Shown here: in pieces, positions 1 to 11,725 of the stretch
Numbering within the stretch: the first letter of the stretch is position 1
Layout of the letters: every line of letters begins with the position of its first letter
From: Gentiana macrophylla
Taxonomy: Eukaryota > Streptophyta > Magnoliopsida > Gentianales > Gentianaceae
Direction: 5' to 3'
Assembly (NCBI GenBank): GCA_026214975.1
Contig: CM047808.1
Span: forward strand, 9,202,267-9,266,266
Length of the DNA stretch: 64,000 bases
Translations under genes and position numbers: made by a program
Notes under the pieces: generated by a model
Databases searched by the model: none
What the model saw: only the letters and a program-made list of their open reading frames with translations
Told to the model about the DNA's origin: nothing

Positions 1-578
1 TTGTATAATGAGACCTACAAAAGTCTTTCAGTGAACATATTTCAGCATGCGTATGATTATCACATGAATTATGCCACTGAATGCAAAATAACATTGATCA
101 ATGGGCCTACGACACAATATGCTAGAGGACAAGACACGTACCCGCACATACTATCTCCAGAGTTTAACCTTGATAGTGTCATCAGACATTTTGACAAGAA
201 ACACACAACCTTGTATAATGAGACCTACAAAAGTCTTTCAGTGAACATACTTCAGCATGCGTATGATTATCACAAGAATTATGCCACTGAATGCAAAATA
301 ACATTGATCAATGGGCCTACGACACAATATGCTAGAGGACAATACACGTCCCCGCACATACTATCTCCAGAGTTTAACCTTGATAGTGTCATCAGACATT
401 TTGACAAGAAACACACAACCTTGTATAATGAGACCTACAAAAGTCTTTCAGTGAACATACTTCAGCATGCGTATGATTATCACATGAATTATGCCACTGA
501 CTGCAAAATAACATTGATCAATGGGCCTACGACACAATATGCTAGAGGACAAGACATGTCCCCACACATACTATCTCC
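1..578. repeat. 210-bp tandem repeat, about 2.75 copies
   Basis: Units start at 1, 211 and 421 and are nearly identical, with a handful of substitutions between copies. The third unit stops at about 578, where the sequence changes to the X spacer. The array probably continues to the left of the window. One diverged monomer recurs at 16976-17175. Because 210 is a multiple of 3, one frame stays open across the array; this looks like a by-product of the period and not a gene. The repeat is part of the unidentified X block. Confidence 0.93.
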
Positions 579-1040
579 TAGTCACAAACATTAACGCCCC
601 GATCCCGGACACTGAGTCCATATCCGGGAAAGAAACGTTCGGCACATATAATATTAAATAAATCAATATTATATGTAAGCCTTTGTTACATCGTATCGAG
701 TTTAGCATTAATGGAAGCTAAAAGACTCGGGTAATTTTTTTTTGAAACAACGAGAATGGAAATACAACATCTAAAGATAGAAAGATAACTAAAACAACCA
801 CAACCATCTTACAATCGTATGATGTTTAAAAGAAAAACAACAACGTTATTTACAAGAGTTTCCAAAGAAAATTACAATAAGTCTTACAGAAGTAAAACAA
901 CATAGTCTTGTACAGCTCAAAGAAAGATAATAAAAGTATCAACACAACGTCCTCAAAGATCGTCCTCAAAATCTTCATCGATTTCTTGATCCACCTGTTT
1001 CATCTTCTCATTCCCCAAACTCACAAAACAAATACGTATT
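579..1040. repeat. X block, unidentified dispersed repeat
   Basis: This is non-coding, A-rich sequence with no recognisable protein. Its first part, to about 917, is repeated at 17176-17512 with many small indels. The copy at 17512 stops abruptly where element A begins. At 1036-1040 the sequence GTATT marks the position where, in the second X-Y copy, gypsy element D is inserted: the D 3' LTR ends at 52811 and is followed by GTATT. X together with Y may be part of an LTR element or a large tandem repeat. I cannot name the family. Confidence 0.75.
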
Positions 1041-2235
1041 CAAGGTAAGTACAAAAGTACTTAGTAAAAAACAGGAGCTATTGTATTAAACAAGTATACA
1101 AAGTATTCATTATGATTAATAAATTACCTTTATAAAGCCGACTCAATCTAGGGTTCATTTCATGCTCATCAACATCTCATGACTAAACGTTTCTAACTTA
1201 ACTTATCTTTGTTACACCCACATTCAAGAGCACTACGCATGGTGTATATCCACCATAATATATCGTTTACAACCTAACAATGGATCACACTGATAGCTAC
1301 GGGTTTAACCTAATTGTGCACGCGTTCGGTGAGTCCCTTTACCATTCAGCCGTTTATAGGCCAATAGAGTTATTCACTTTTACTGACCGCCCACACGTCG
1401 TGATATAGCCTTGTGCCTAACCAAGAATGGCATGGTATTTAGACTTTTACTAAACAATTATATATTTAATGTACATTAACTAACCACCTATGCTTTTCAA
1501 GGAAAAACTCACCGTAACCAACTCTGCTCCCTCACTTAAATCATCTAGACACAACGTCTTATCACATACACAGACGTTGGATGATACTAATCCACCAAAG
1601 CACAAGTCTATCATGCCCTTCCGATGGTCCCGAACTTCAACTCCCTTTAAGAGTACATTCGCTACCGGAACTAAACGCATCAGAAACTCATTCAAGGCTT
1701 GTTCATGTTCATTTAGTGTTTTTAGATCAATATCAACACTTAAAACTCAACACATAGTTCAAAACATCATTTTTCTCAAAAACAGGGTCAATGCGTGCGC
1801 ATTCACCGGTTCAGAGACTTCCTGTTTGATCTTGTTCAACCAATGCGTGCGCATTGCCTGTACCGAAAGTATCCTGAACCAACCTGAAGTAGGTATACGT
1901 GTGCATTTCCTGGAATACGTATGCATTTAAAATGCTAGAACCATCCTGCTCAACTCTAAACCAGCAATGCGTACACATTGTACCTGGAAAAGCCCTAAAC
2001 ATGATTTTCAACACTTTTCTCGATTATACAACTTTTCCAAACATGTTCATCATCAATTTAACAGTAAAACATCATCAAATATAACCCTTTAACGCCCTAT
2101 ACATAACACATTGGTTCAAACATCAAAACACATGAAATCTTGCATCAAAACAACTCCAAACTCTCAACCAAACCTTATAACACTTGAATTAACACAATAG
2201 GAAGATCTCTTACTTGCTTCAAGCACAAAACAAAG
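1041..2235. repeat. Y block, first copy, left part
   Basis: This segment matches 52817-54010 almost end to end and continues at 16631-16924 after the copia 1 insertion. It encodes no recognisable protein. A short minus-strand open frame near 1480-1695 is partly conserved in the second copy (53243-53518), but no family is recognised. At 1785-1985 it carries several interrupted palindromes such as AATGCG-TG-CGCATT. The duplicated target CAAAG at 2231-2235 precedes the copia 1 LTR. Confidence 0.8.
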
Positions 2236-2540
2236 TGTGGAAATATTAATCATATCTATGTCACTTATGTAACATGAATCATATCGATGGCACTTATGTA
2301 ACATGACATATTAATTGTATTATATAAACAATTAATATGTCATAAAGTAACTATATTTTGTCTTATTATGTAATAGCCGACTCTAGCAATTAATACTAGC
2401 CGGCTCTAGTAATTTTTACTTTACTAGCTAGGACCTTCTCATTCACACTTGTAACTTGTATCTATTTATACCCATTCTTTAGACATGAATAAACAAATTG
2501 AAGTTTACTCAAGTATTATTACTTTCTCAAACTCTCTTCA
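2236..2540 (+). repeat. 5' LTR of copia 1
   Basis: The LTR starts TGTGGAAATATT and ends CTCTCTTCA. It matches 16323-16625 with few differences. A TATA-like TATTTATA lies at 2463-2470. The first bases of the 3' copy are altered (GGTGG where the 5' copy has TGTGG). Confidence 0.95.
2463..2470 (+). promoter_or_regulatory. Putative TATA box of copia 1 LTR
   Basis: TATTTATA lies about 70 bp before the LTR end. The same string is found at 16548-16555 in the 3' LTR. Assignment as promoter is by position only. Confidence 0.5.
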
Positions 2541-2553
2541 TGGTATCGGAGCC
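2541..2553 (+). other. Primer binding site of copia 1 (tRNA-iMet type)
   Basis: TGGTATCGGAGCC directly follows the 5' LTR. It has one mismatch to the usual plant copia iMet primer site. Confidence 0.9.
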
Positions 2554-2597
2554 ATAATCGTCTTTAATCCGCTGCAAAATCTCCTATCTTTTCAAGA

Positions 2598-3303
2598 ATG
2601 TCTTCTTTATCTGAAGCTTTCTCACCCTCAGTAGAGTCCCAGCTACCTCAGCAGACTGGGGTCACTGAAAACTATTCGTTTACAAATCACAGACTTGATG
2701 GCAACAACTACCTGCTGTGGTCAAGATCTATGAAAATGTATATCTCAGGCCAGAGCAAGATGGGATACTTGTCTGGTTCCAAACCTGCCCCTGCTGAAAC
2801 TGACCCCAAGTTTGAAGCATGGGATACAAAAAATAACCAAGTCATGACCATCCTCACGAGGTCAATGACAAAAGAGATCAGTGAGAACTTCATGTTGTAT
2901 GACACTGCTAAGGATATCTGGGATAATGCCAGAGACCTTTACTCAAAAAAGGACAATACATCTGAGGTCTATAAACTCGAAGCTCAAATCCAAAATTACA
3001 TTCAAGGAGACATGTCTGTAACTCAGTACTACAACCAACTATCTAAGGCATGGAAACACCTAGATATGTTGGAAACTCACCCATGGAAGGATGTAGAGGA
3101 TGCTGCCTTATACAGAATATCATTGAGAAGAAGAGGGTATTCAAGTTCCTTACAGGACTGAACTCATCCCTTGATGATGTTAGAGGTAGAGTTCTTGCTA
3201 CTAAACCTCTCCCCAACCTCAAATCTGTGTTTGCTGAAGTCAAACATGAGGAAAGCAGGAGGAAAGTAATGCTGCAAAGCAACCCTGCTGATCACCCTCG
3301 ATA
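2598..3303 (+). pseudogene. Copia 1 gag
   Basis: The ATG at 2598 opens 187 codons of a copia Gag of the UBN2 type, with the N-terminal motif YLLWSRSMKMYI and then KDIWDNARDLYS. Near 3120 the reading continues in another frame (FLTGLNSSLDDVRGRVL), so there is a frameshift. Translation ends at 3302-3304. A zinc-knuckle-like stretch follows at about 3395-3450 in a third frame (HTKDTCRN), also displaced. Gag would form the intracellular virus-like particle. This copy could not make a full-length protein. Confidence 0.88.
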
Positions 3304-3379
3304 AGCTTGCGCAAAGAATGTGGTGGTCGGGAAGCCTCACTGAGGTTCTGAGACTTACAGAAACCTATTGAGAAGACAG

Positions 3380-4292
3380 AAAGTTCTTTCGTGACCACCG
3401 CGAACGCACAAATCACACCAAGGACACTTGCCGAAACTACATGGTAAGCCTAATTCCTTCAAACCTCCAAACCAACTAGGAGAGTCGGAGACAGGGCATG
3501 TCGGTGAAGAAGGAAACAAAGATACCACGTTGGATGCTCGCTTTGTCGCCTTCAAAGCTTTCATACTCAACAAAAGGAAGTTAGTTCTATCACCGACATA
3601 GCTACTCATGCTAAAACAGGTATATTCCACTCACCTCTCAAGAATGGTACTTGGATTGTTGATTCCGAGGCTTCATCCCATATGACTGGTAACAAGAGTC
3701 TCATATCTCGTTTAAGCCTGTCCATCGACTCCACAATATTAGGATTCTTTGATGGATCTATTTCATGTGCACAAGGTTTTGGAAATGTTAAACTTATCGA
3801 TAAGATCCACCTTCGGGATGTACTATTTGTTCCAAAATTAGATCAGAACCTTATATCTCACAAGAGACTCACTAAAGACCTAAATTGGAAAGTCTTGTTT
3901 AATAACAATCAGTGTATATTCCAGATCTTTCTTCACAGAAGTGACTCGGGAGAGCTAAAGTCCGCTTTCAGATCTGTTTATGGTCAACCTCTTTGAAAGA
4001 TGTAAGATTGAAGATCGAAATCGCCTCGTGACTGCAACCAAACCTTAGACAATATCATGTTATGGCATTATAGACCAGGTCATCCAAGTTTTGGTTATTT
4101 AAAATCTTTATTTCCTTAATTGTTTAAAGGATGTAACCTCAGTGACCTTCAATGTGATATTTGTCAGTTTGCTAAACTTACTAAGTCTGTGTATACTAAA
4201 TTACCTTACTTACCCTCCACACCTTTCACTCTAATACATAGTGATGTTTGAGGACCGTTAAGAGTTAAAAGTATAACGGAAAGAGGTGGTTT
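3380..4292 (+). pseudogene. Copia 1 pol, protease and N-terminal integrase
   Basis: The protease active-site region is at 3652-3690 and reads WIVDSEASSHMTG; the glycine after Asp-Ser is replaced by Glu, which should kill the enzyme. Sequence typical of the protease/integrase linker continues to 3996. From 4057 the GAG-pre-integrase zinc motif is visible (LWHYRPGHPS, then CDICQFAK), followed by the first integrase catalytic Asp in HSDV. A TGA follows that motif directly. The reading ends at the GGTTT target site of copia 2 and resumes at 13710. Several frameshifts are present. Confidence 0.85.
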
Positions 4293-6262
4293 TGTTGGAA
4301 TAGTGTCCTAAACCCAATCGGGTTGGACCGGATCCGACCGGGTCGGATCATTTCTACTATTTCTTTATGTTTGTACATATATTAAATGGCTTTTCTGTTG
4401 TCATATATTTGTTCTTTTAAAGAACCAATTGTGAATTGTTATATGATAACGTCCTTAGTATTAAACTGTGATAGAGAAACCATGATATGCGATTATGGTT
4501 GATGAGATCTCTAATCACTTTAATAAGTTTGATACTTAAATGTCTCTAGGCTGATGTACTATTAAATAGGGCATTGATAGTATAAACAGACTAGCACGTA
4601 TTAGATGTCTTCTGTCTTTAAGGGCAGGGATAGATCTCATCTATCAAAGTGTAGAGACACTTGGACTGTACGTGGACGTGTATTAGAGAATGCGTACGTT
4701 AGACTGACCCACTTACACGGATAAGTGTCACACTATGTGGCGCTTGTGTAATTATCCTTAGGACCGAGTCTTCATGGCATCACGGTGTGGATTGTCATGC
4801 TTTGACACTATTGAGGTTTCTCAACCACGGGCGATCATGCGGTAGTGATTGGGTATGATCATCAAGCACGCGCGAGTATACATGATTGGTCGTCCGGGAA
4901 TCGCGTATCCTATGATTGGGATCGAATATCCGAAATGGCCTTCTTATAAGGAATGTCATGTTCTCGTGAATCTTTGCAAAGTGGGAGTAAACGAGTTACT
5001 TCGAGAGAGCATGATATCCAGATTATAAGATACGGTCGTTAATGTTTGACACTCGATGTACGCACCGTATGGATATTATTACAAATGATAGGATTGTAAG
5101 TTACACGGTAACTGTTTCACATGAAAGGTAGTAGTCATTGCATTTGACTCTTCCGATGATTGGGGGTCACGGTGTGTTGCTAGACGCTATCCCGTGATCG
5201 TTAGGCATGAAGGGCATTTTCGTAATTTGCACTTTGCGTCTACGGCCAACATATTCGGAAGCCTATCGGGTCACACACATAAGAACATCTAGCCGGATTA
5301 AAATGTGGTTATAGATGATAACCAAATAAGGAAAGTTTATCTCGTGCTATAAAGGTTATAGTGGTAAATTAATATGGTGGTATTTATTTATTATGAATAA
5401 ATTAAATACAAGATATTAATAATATTATATTAATTAAAGAATATTCGAAGCCAATTTATTGGCTAAAGGGGCATATATATTATTGTGTATAAGATACACT
5501 TGGATTGTGCAATTTAATTAATGGTATTACCATATATTAATATTAGATATTAATATATATACATATATTTGCATACATGCGTGTACCATGCATATATGTA
5601 ATATGCATGTGCACTTGTGTAATAAATATATTTATTAATAGATTTATATGTGTAATTTATATATATGTGATATATACACATGTGTAAATTGATTTATGGT
5701 AATAAGATAAATATTGTCAATATATGATCTTGACAATATCTTGGGAATATTCAATATAAGATATTGACAATATCCTAGATTTATTTAATATGAGATATTA
5801 TAATAAATGAGATAAATCAATCAAATATATTTTCCTTATTTTATTGGAGAAAGGTTTTCTTCCTTTCTACTCTTCTTTTGGGGCGCCACTTTCCCTATAA
5901 AAGGAAGTGGGTGTCAAGCTCTTTTGTACATCACAATTGCAAGAACTAATAGTTCTTGTGTAAAATAGAGAGCATCATATTGAGAGTTGGAGAGAGGGAA
6001 AAGGCCGGTCTAGCAACCGGAGTTTTCCAATAGCAATCCATGATGGGATTCGCGGGGTGTTCGTGTGGACTAGCGGTAGAGGCCGAACACTTGGGCGGCT
6101 CTATGTAACTACTCTCCCAGACGGTCAAAGCGTCGATCTTATAGATCAACCAAGGTAACCACCGCCTACTACTCGCTTGTTTATTGCTTAAACGAAGTCG
6201 ATCTTGGGTAAAAGGAAATCAAAATTTTAAATTCACTGCGTTCCCACGTAGATTTCCTAACA
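4293..6262 (+). repeat. 5' LTR of copia 2
   Basis: 1970 bp, unusually long for copia. It is AT-rich in its middle (5380-5830). It differs from the 3' LTR at roughly twenty places, mostly 1-3 nt indels or clustered changes. Confidence 0.95.
5896..5902 (+). promoter_or_regulatory. Putative TATA box of copia 2 5' LTR
   Basis: TATAAAA follows a GC-richer stretch, about 365 bp before the LTR end. It is conserved in the 3' LTR at 13334-13340 and is the best promoter candidate in this LTR. Confidence 0.6.
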
Positions 6263-6265
6263 AAG

Positions 6266-6277
6266 TGGTATCGAGCG
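6266..6277 (+). other. Primer binding site of copia 2 (tRNA-iMet type, degraded)
   Basis: TGGTATCGAGCG lies 3 nt after the LTR end. It lacks one base relative to the usual iMet site. Confidence 0.7.
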
Positions 6278-6669
6278 AGTTTCGAGCTTAAGCAATAAGC
6301 ATGTTAATTTGCGTGAGTTAATTTTATCGTTTAAATCACGTAATTAAAAGATGAAAGATTTTTGATTTACAAAATTGATACATGAAAAGAAAAAAAAAAA
6401 AAAAAAAAAAGGGGATCGGTGGTGCTCGCCGATCATTGGCGCGGCACACCACTGCGGCGGCGGCGGGGCGGCGGGCGGAGGCAAGCAGGCAACTCGCCGC
6501 CGGCAATCGGTTGACCGGTCAATCTTTGGCGGATCTCCAAATTTTTGTTTTGTGTATTTTGTGATTCAATATGGTTCATAGTTGTGATTAAAATCTCCTT
6601 TGTTTAGTTGTGTCACATGGCTAACCAATGGTTCAAATAGTTTGGCCATTGGGATGCCACATGGCATTA

Positions 6670-6925
6670 AAATAATAATGGCCTTTCCAAACTTTGTTTG
6701 GAATAGCCTAAGCCCTTTCCAAATATTTGATTTGGGAAAAGCTCAAGTTTCAAGCCACTTCCAAAATTTTGATTTTGGAAAGTGGCGAGTGCCTAAACTA
6801 AAATTATTTGGCCTTTCCAAATATTTGATTTGGAATAGGCTCAGCCCTTTCCAAATATTTGATTTGTAAAGGCTTAGCTGCAAGCTACTTCCAAAATTTT
6901 GATTTTGGAAAGTGGCCAGGCCTAA
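6670..6925 (+). repeat. Array of TTCCAAA...TTTGGAA inverted repeats
   Basis: About six units of 20-30 bp, each an imperfect hairpin: CTTTCCAAA, a short spacer with TTTGAT, then TTTGGAA with variations. Neighbouring units differ in length and outer flank (CACTTCC..GGAAAGTG against CCTTTCC..GGAATAGG). The array lies in the 5' leader of copia 2, roughly 400-660 bp after the LTR. Confidence 0.75.
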
Positions 6926-9693
6926 GCCAAATTTGGTTTAGGAAACCAAAGGCATCCCTTTTGATTACGAATCAAAAGGAAAGAAACAAAAGAGAAATAA
7001 TTTTAATTTTGATTTATTTTTGGAATAGTTCCAATTAATTAAAATTAAAATTAAAATCGTTTAAAATTAATCGTTAATTTTATTTCGATTAAATCATTTA
7101 ATTAATTAAATGTTAATTAGTTAATTGATTGGATAAAATTATTTAATAGATTAAATGTTAATTGATTAATTAAGACGCAAGTAGTTAAATTTTAATTTTA
7201 TCTTTTTCATAAGATTTTATTGTATGGATTAGATATAGTAGATATAATATGATTATATGGACCCGATTGATCATGGACTCAACCGATAGGATAGATGTGA
7301 ATGATTTAATTTTTCGTTGGTTTAAAAATTGTCCTAGGCCGTTATGAAGAACGTGACCTAGTTTATTTTCGCATTCATCCCATTCCCGTTAGCTCCTCGC
7401 AAAGCGGCGGGTGTATTTATTTTATTAGATAGAATTAAATGTAACAAGAATGGAGAGCGTAAGATGGAGACCAAAGAGATCCCATTGGAGAATGGCGCAT
7501 TAAAGATCCTATTGGCGGTTGTGCCTACCCTTAGATTGTGACCCGCGGTTTCGCTGGCTTGTATTCGAAACCGCACTCTAGAAAAGTCCATGATCATACC
7601 GGTTATTTTACGATTTATTTATTTTGTGCTTGTATTTATTTTATATACGATAGATGCATGACTAGGCACGATCTAGATAAATGTGTAGGATGTATGTTTA
7701 TAGAGATAGACATATTTATGATGAGACCATAATTAAATTAATTAAGTGAATTAATTTACATAAATACTTCCACCTCAAAAGAATCAAGTTGAAATTGCCT
7801 CCACATATTATAATGACGGTGAAGAGCCCTTGTTCGGATCCAACTCATCACCAAAGCAGGGGTTGACTCACCTCGGTATATCGTCATTATCGAGATATGA
7901 TCGTATGAGATCTCACGAATATTGGGGTTATGACTTGACTAAGAATTCTCTCGCCACCAAACCAAAGCGGGTCGTTTGGATTTTAGAGGCAAGGGTTTGA
8001 CTACTTCATAAGATGAAAATTGTCAAAGAGTTGACTAGTCAAACAACAAGAGTCGTATAAGATACGATTGACAAAGAGTTGTCTACCTATTATGCTATTT
8101 TCGCCCACCACCATAGCGGGGTCGGGGTAGTTTAGTGGGATCTTGTCCACTAAAGAAATTAATAATTCTTGAAAGTCAATTGGAAGTAGTTGACTAGTGG
8201 GAGCAAAATCATAAACCAAAAGACCATTTTTGATTTTGCGTGTATAAACAACAACACTCATTTATTTTCATTTTTATGTTGTAGTTTTAGCAAACTTTAT
8301 ATTTATGTTTTATTCTCGATTAGTAAAACCAAATTATGACTGTTAATTTTGAGAAACGTTCTCAAATATGGTTAAGTAATTTTAATCCTTTTAAAATAAG
8401 CAATGACATGAGCCATCCCGTTATAGTAGTTAGAGACAAGGAGATTACATAATTGATGCAGTGCTCCGAGACTTTAATTATTAATGAAAGCGGAAGCTCA
8501 TGATATGATTAAATCATTTGAAATAAGTTTCAACGAATTAGTCATATATTGGATACGATCCAAGATGATCATTCAGTCATACGATGACAATTAATTCAAA
8601 CGTTGGATAAGAATGACTACATCTAATTTTGGAAAGGTTGTTTTCAAAATTGTAAGATTTAAGTATCGACTTATTTCTTTAATCATTGCTTAAAGGTTAA
8701 TTAAATAGTTAATGTTTTAAATACGATTTAAAAGGTTAAATAAACTATTTAATAAACTTTAGATTTTCTTTATGAAAGGAAATTGAAAACATAGCTCTTG
8801 TGATCTTTCTTAAGTCTTATGAAGACTACAATAAGAAACATTTTTCAAGTGCTTAAAAGGGTTGAAAAGGAAAGTTAGGACATGTGCTTAAATAGAGAAC
8901 TTATTGAAGTTTCTATTCTAGGCAAGTGAGTTGAGATAAATCTGTCTAAGTTCAAAGTCAACCCTTAGATATATGATATCTTACGAGTGTGATTAAATTA
9001 GAAAGATTAAATACTGATATGGAAGGTGAAGCAAATGTTGTAATACTTACCATATTCTGGATCTAGTAAACTGATAAGGGAACTAAATAAATGTTATTAT
9101 GTTCCGGTTCTTATGAAGGACATACTTTCAGTTATTTGTTTGGATTTAGTAGACATATTCAATTGTAAAGAATAAATGTTATTCCGATAAAGTTGAAAGG
9201 TCACTGAATCTAACATACTAGATTTATGTCACTATATAGTTGATATATGTGATGAGATCTCAACTAAATATTTGTATGGCTGTTATCCTTAATATTTGTG
9301 GTTGTTCTAGACATAGTCTCTCTGGGAGGGAAGCGTGTAATTAAACGTCATTCTGATGATGTTGAACCATATGATTATGAATCATGTGGGTAATACGTAT
9401 CTTACCTAAATATGACTAAAATACCCTTTTATGAAAAGGTTATAAAAATCTAGAAAATTTGTCTAAAGCCTAAACATACCGATGTTTGTTGGCTTGTGGC
9501 AATTAATGCTATAAATAATTGTTTGTTAATCTCTATGACTATTTTTAGAAATAGTTGAATGTACTTATTGAAGTACGACAATTCGGAAAGCCTGAAAGGT
9601 TCGAGCTAGTACGAATATGAGATTGACGAGCTACTTAGGAATTAATCTTCAATTGGATTGAAGTAATTAATACTTGAAGGGTGTTTGAAGTAA

Positions 9694-10345
9694 ATGCAGA
9701 AAGGAATAAGATTCTCCTTCAAGGATACCATATTTGGGATACGAATTAGATTGTGTTCCCAAAATGGAAACAACACTTTATATGATAAAGGTGTGATGCA
9801 AGCCATGCGAAGTATCCCTTACCCGTTTCGGGATAATGCCCTTATACTTAACCGAGTTCCAAAGAATAAAGGTTGAATAAATTCCATATTAGATATGGAA
9901 GAAGATAATGTCAAATCTATCTTAACCGATGATTTGAAGTTGCCATAAGCAAAGTCAGAAAGGCTTGGAGCCTAGTACGACATATGCAACTTTGTGGAAT
10001 ATCTCAAAGCAAAGTACGCTAGATATTATTTATGGTCCGCTGGAGCAAAAGGTGTTTGTCTCCAAACATGCTTTGTCTTCAGAGGAAGTGTTTCTTCCAA
10101 AAGAAACAATTAGGAGTGAATCGAGATCTCAAAGCAGTTTGAGATCCACAAAGATATATTCAACCATAGAACGTGAGCGGACGCCACATAGCGATGAGGT
10201 GTATATCATCGCTCAAGTGCACACAAAAGTTCTCAGTAAGTCCGTGGATGACCTTAAAGCACGAAAAAGGCTCTTTGGTATGTTCATCTTGAAGAATGAA
10301 CATCTCACGACTTGTGAAAGAATGTTTGAGAGGCAAGGTTGAGAG
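9694..10345 (+). pseudogene. Copia 2 scrambled pol remnants
   Basis: Two fragments resemble copia pol. At 9694-9830 a reading with KGIRFSF, then AMRSIPY, resembles the stretch just downstream of the RT palm domain. At 10030-10120, GPLEQKVFVSKHA resembles the segment after integrase. In a normal copia the second lies before the first, so the order here is inverted. The remainder, to the stop at 10340-10342, has no clear family. The identification rests on short motifs only. Confidence 0.45.
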
Positions 10346-11725
10346 GTATGGCTAGGAGCCATAATATCTGAATTAGATTCCATCAGTGACAACCAGGTTG
10401 TGAACCTAGTCTGTCTTACCTAAGGGGAGTGTCCCTGAAAGGCTGACATGGATAATAATATGATTACCATAAGGCTATAGTGACGGCTGAAGGGCATGAG
10501 GTGTAAACCTTGTAATTGTCTTTATGCTGGCGGCTGTGCCCGGTTCTATTCAGACTATGCTTGTTGTAACTTCGTATCATGGCTATATGATAGTATTGAA
10601 GACGTTGGGCACAAAGCTCAATGTTCATAGATGATAACATGATATGTAAGCCCACGAGATCCATTTATGGACTCGAACAAGTTTCTCTAGACGATTTCTT
10701 TGTTTAATAATCAAAGGAGTTTGATTTAGTCAAAAGAAGGATATGCCCAATGTGCAATATGGATAGTGGGAGTGTGTTATGATTTTCGAGTAAGGTATTG
10801 GATATCTCTCTCGAGAATTGTCATCCCATGTCTGACTAATTAATGTTTGGTAATTCAAGATCTTTACGAAAGCACTTGGATTAGCGAGTTCTATTTTAGA
10901 AATGAGAATCTATCTTGATAGATTTAATCTTTGTTAAATTATAGTTTACCTATATAGATGTGATCTTTGAAAGAGTTTAGCATAGGTCGCGACAGGGGAT
11001 CTCGCTAGTCGGTGTTCTCGAGATCTATCTATGTTAGGACATTGGTCCTAAAGATAAGGTGAAAGATGATGCTTATGGAAGGTTTCCTCCCCCACGCGCG
11101 ATAGGAACCATCTTATAGGTAATGCCGGATGTTCATAGTCCATGAATAGTCATGAGCAAGTATGAAAGTAACTGTAAATGTCGAGAATATCCTTAAACAA
11201 GTTAAGGAAAGTTTCTAGTTTATTGAAACTTGGAATTAAATAAACGTAGATATACAGCACGTATATCCCGAGTCTTATGAAGGCGAGTGGGAGCTCTGAG
11301 CCTGGGTTTGCGATCACTTCGATTAAGTGATACGATGAGCTGGAAATGTTCTAGCCTATGGGTCATTGTCAAACTCTACAACTTAGCCAAAACACAAGAG
11401 TGCCTTAGAGGCGCGGCGAGGCAAGATACGGATCTAGAAGGTTCATTCCCGAACCTTGTACGGTTCTTCCACCTTTCTATATAATTGATATAGTAAGTGG
11501 ATTTATTGCTTGAAGCAAGGACCAGGGTCTCGTCAGAGATTCGTGTGTGTGTTGAGGCGGTTCCTTTGACTTGGTCAATTTGGAACATGATATGAAGATA
11601 GTCTGAGTCCCCACGGATAGCGATTCGTTTATGGCTGAAATTTGGTTGCGAGTATTGCATGAGATTCTTGTGTTTCAACTTGGTCTTATGTGTACGGGTG
11701 ATTGGTTTTAGGCTAAGTGGGAGAT
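10346..11725 (+). other. Copia 2 3' untranslated interior and PPT
   Basis: No protein motif seen. It ends with GGCTAAGTGGGAGAT at 11711-11725, a typical copia polypurine tract directly before the 3' LTR. Confidence 0.6.

Larger units (their letters stand above)
6263..9690 (+). other. Copia 2 leader and non-coding interior
   Basis: The stretch starts with a poly-A/GC-rich segment (6383-6530). It continues with an array of imperfect palindromes (6670-6925), an AT-rich stretch (6970-7350) and about 2.3 kb without a recognisable protein. No gag domain could be identified. Short open frames here are not supported by any motif. Because the LTRs are young-looking, this region was probably already non-coding when the element inserted. 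Confidence 0.6.

Noticed and set aside
1490..1930. 146-codon plus-strand frame in Y
   Set aside because: Not conserved as an open frame in the second Y copy and overlapped by minus-strand frames; no motif.
7358..8261. Short open frames in copia 2 interior as gag
   Set aside because: No Gag or zinc-knuckle motif on either strand; lengths are what chance gives in this composition.
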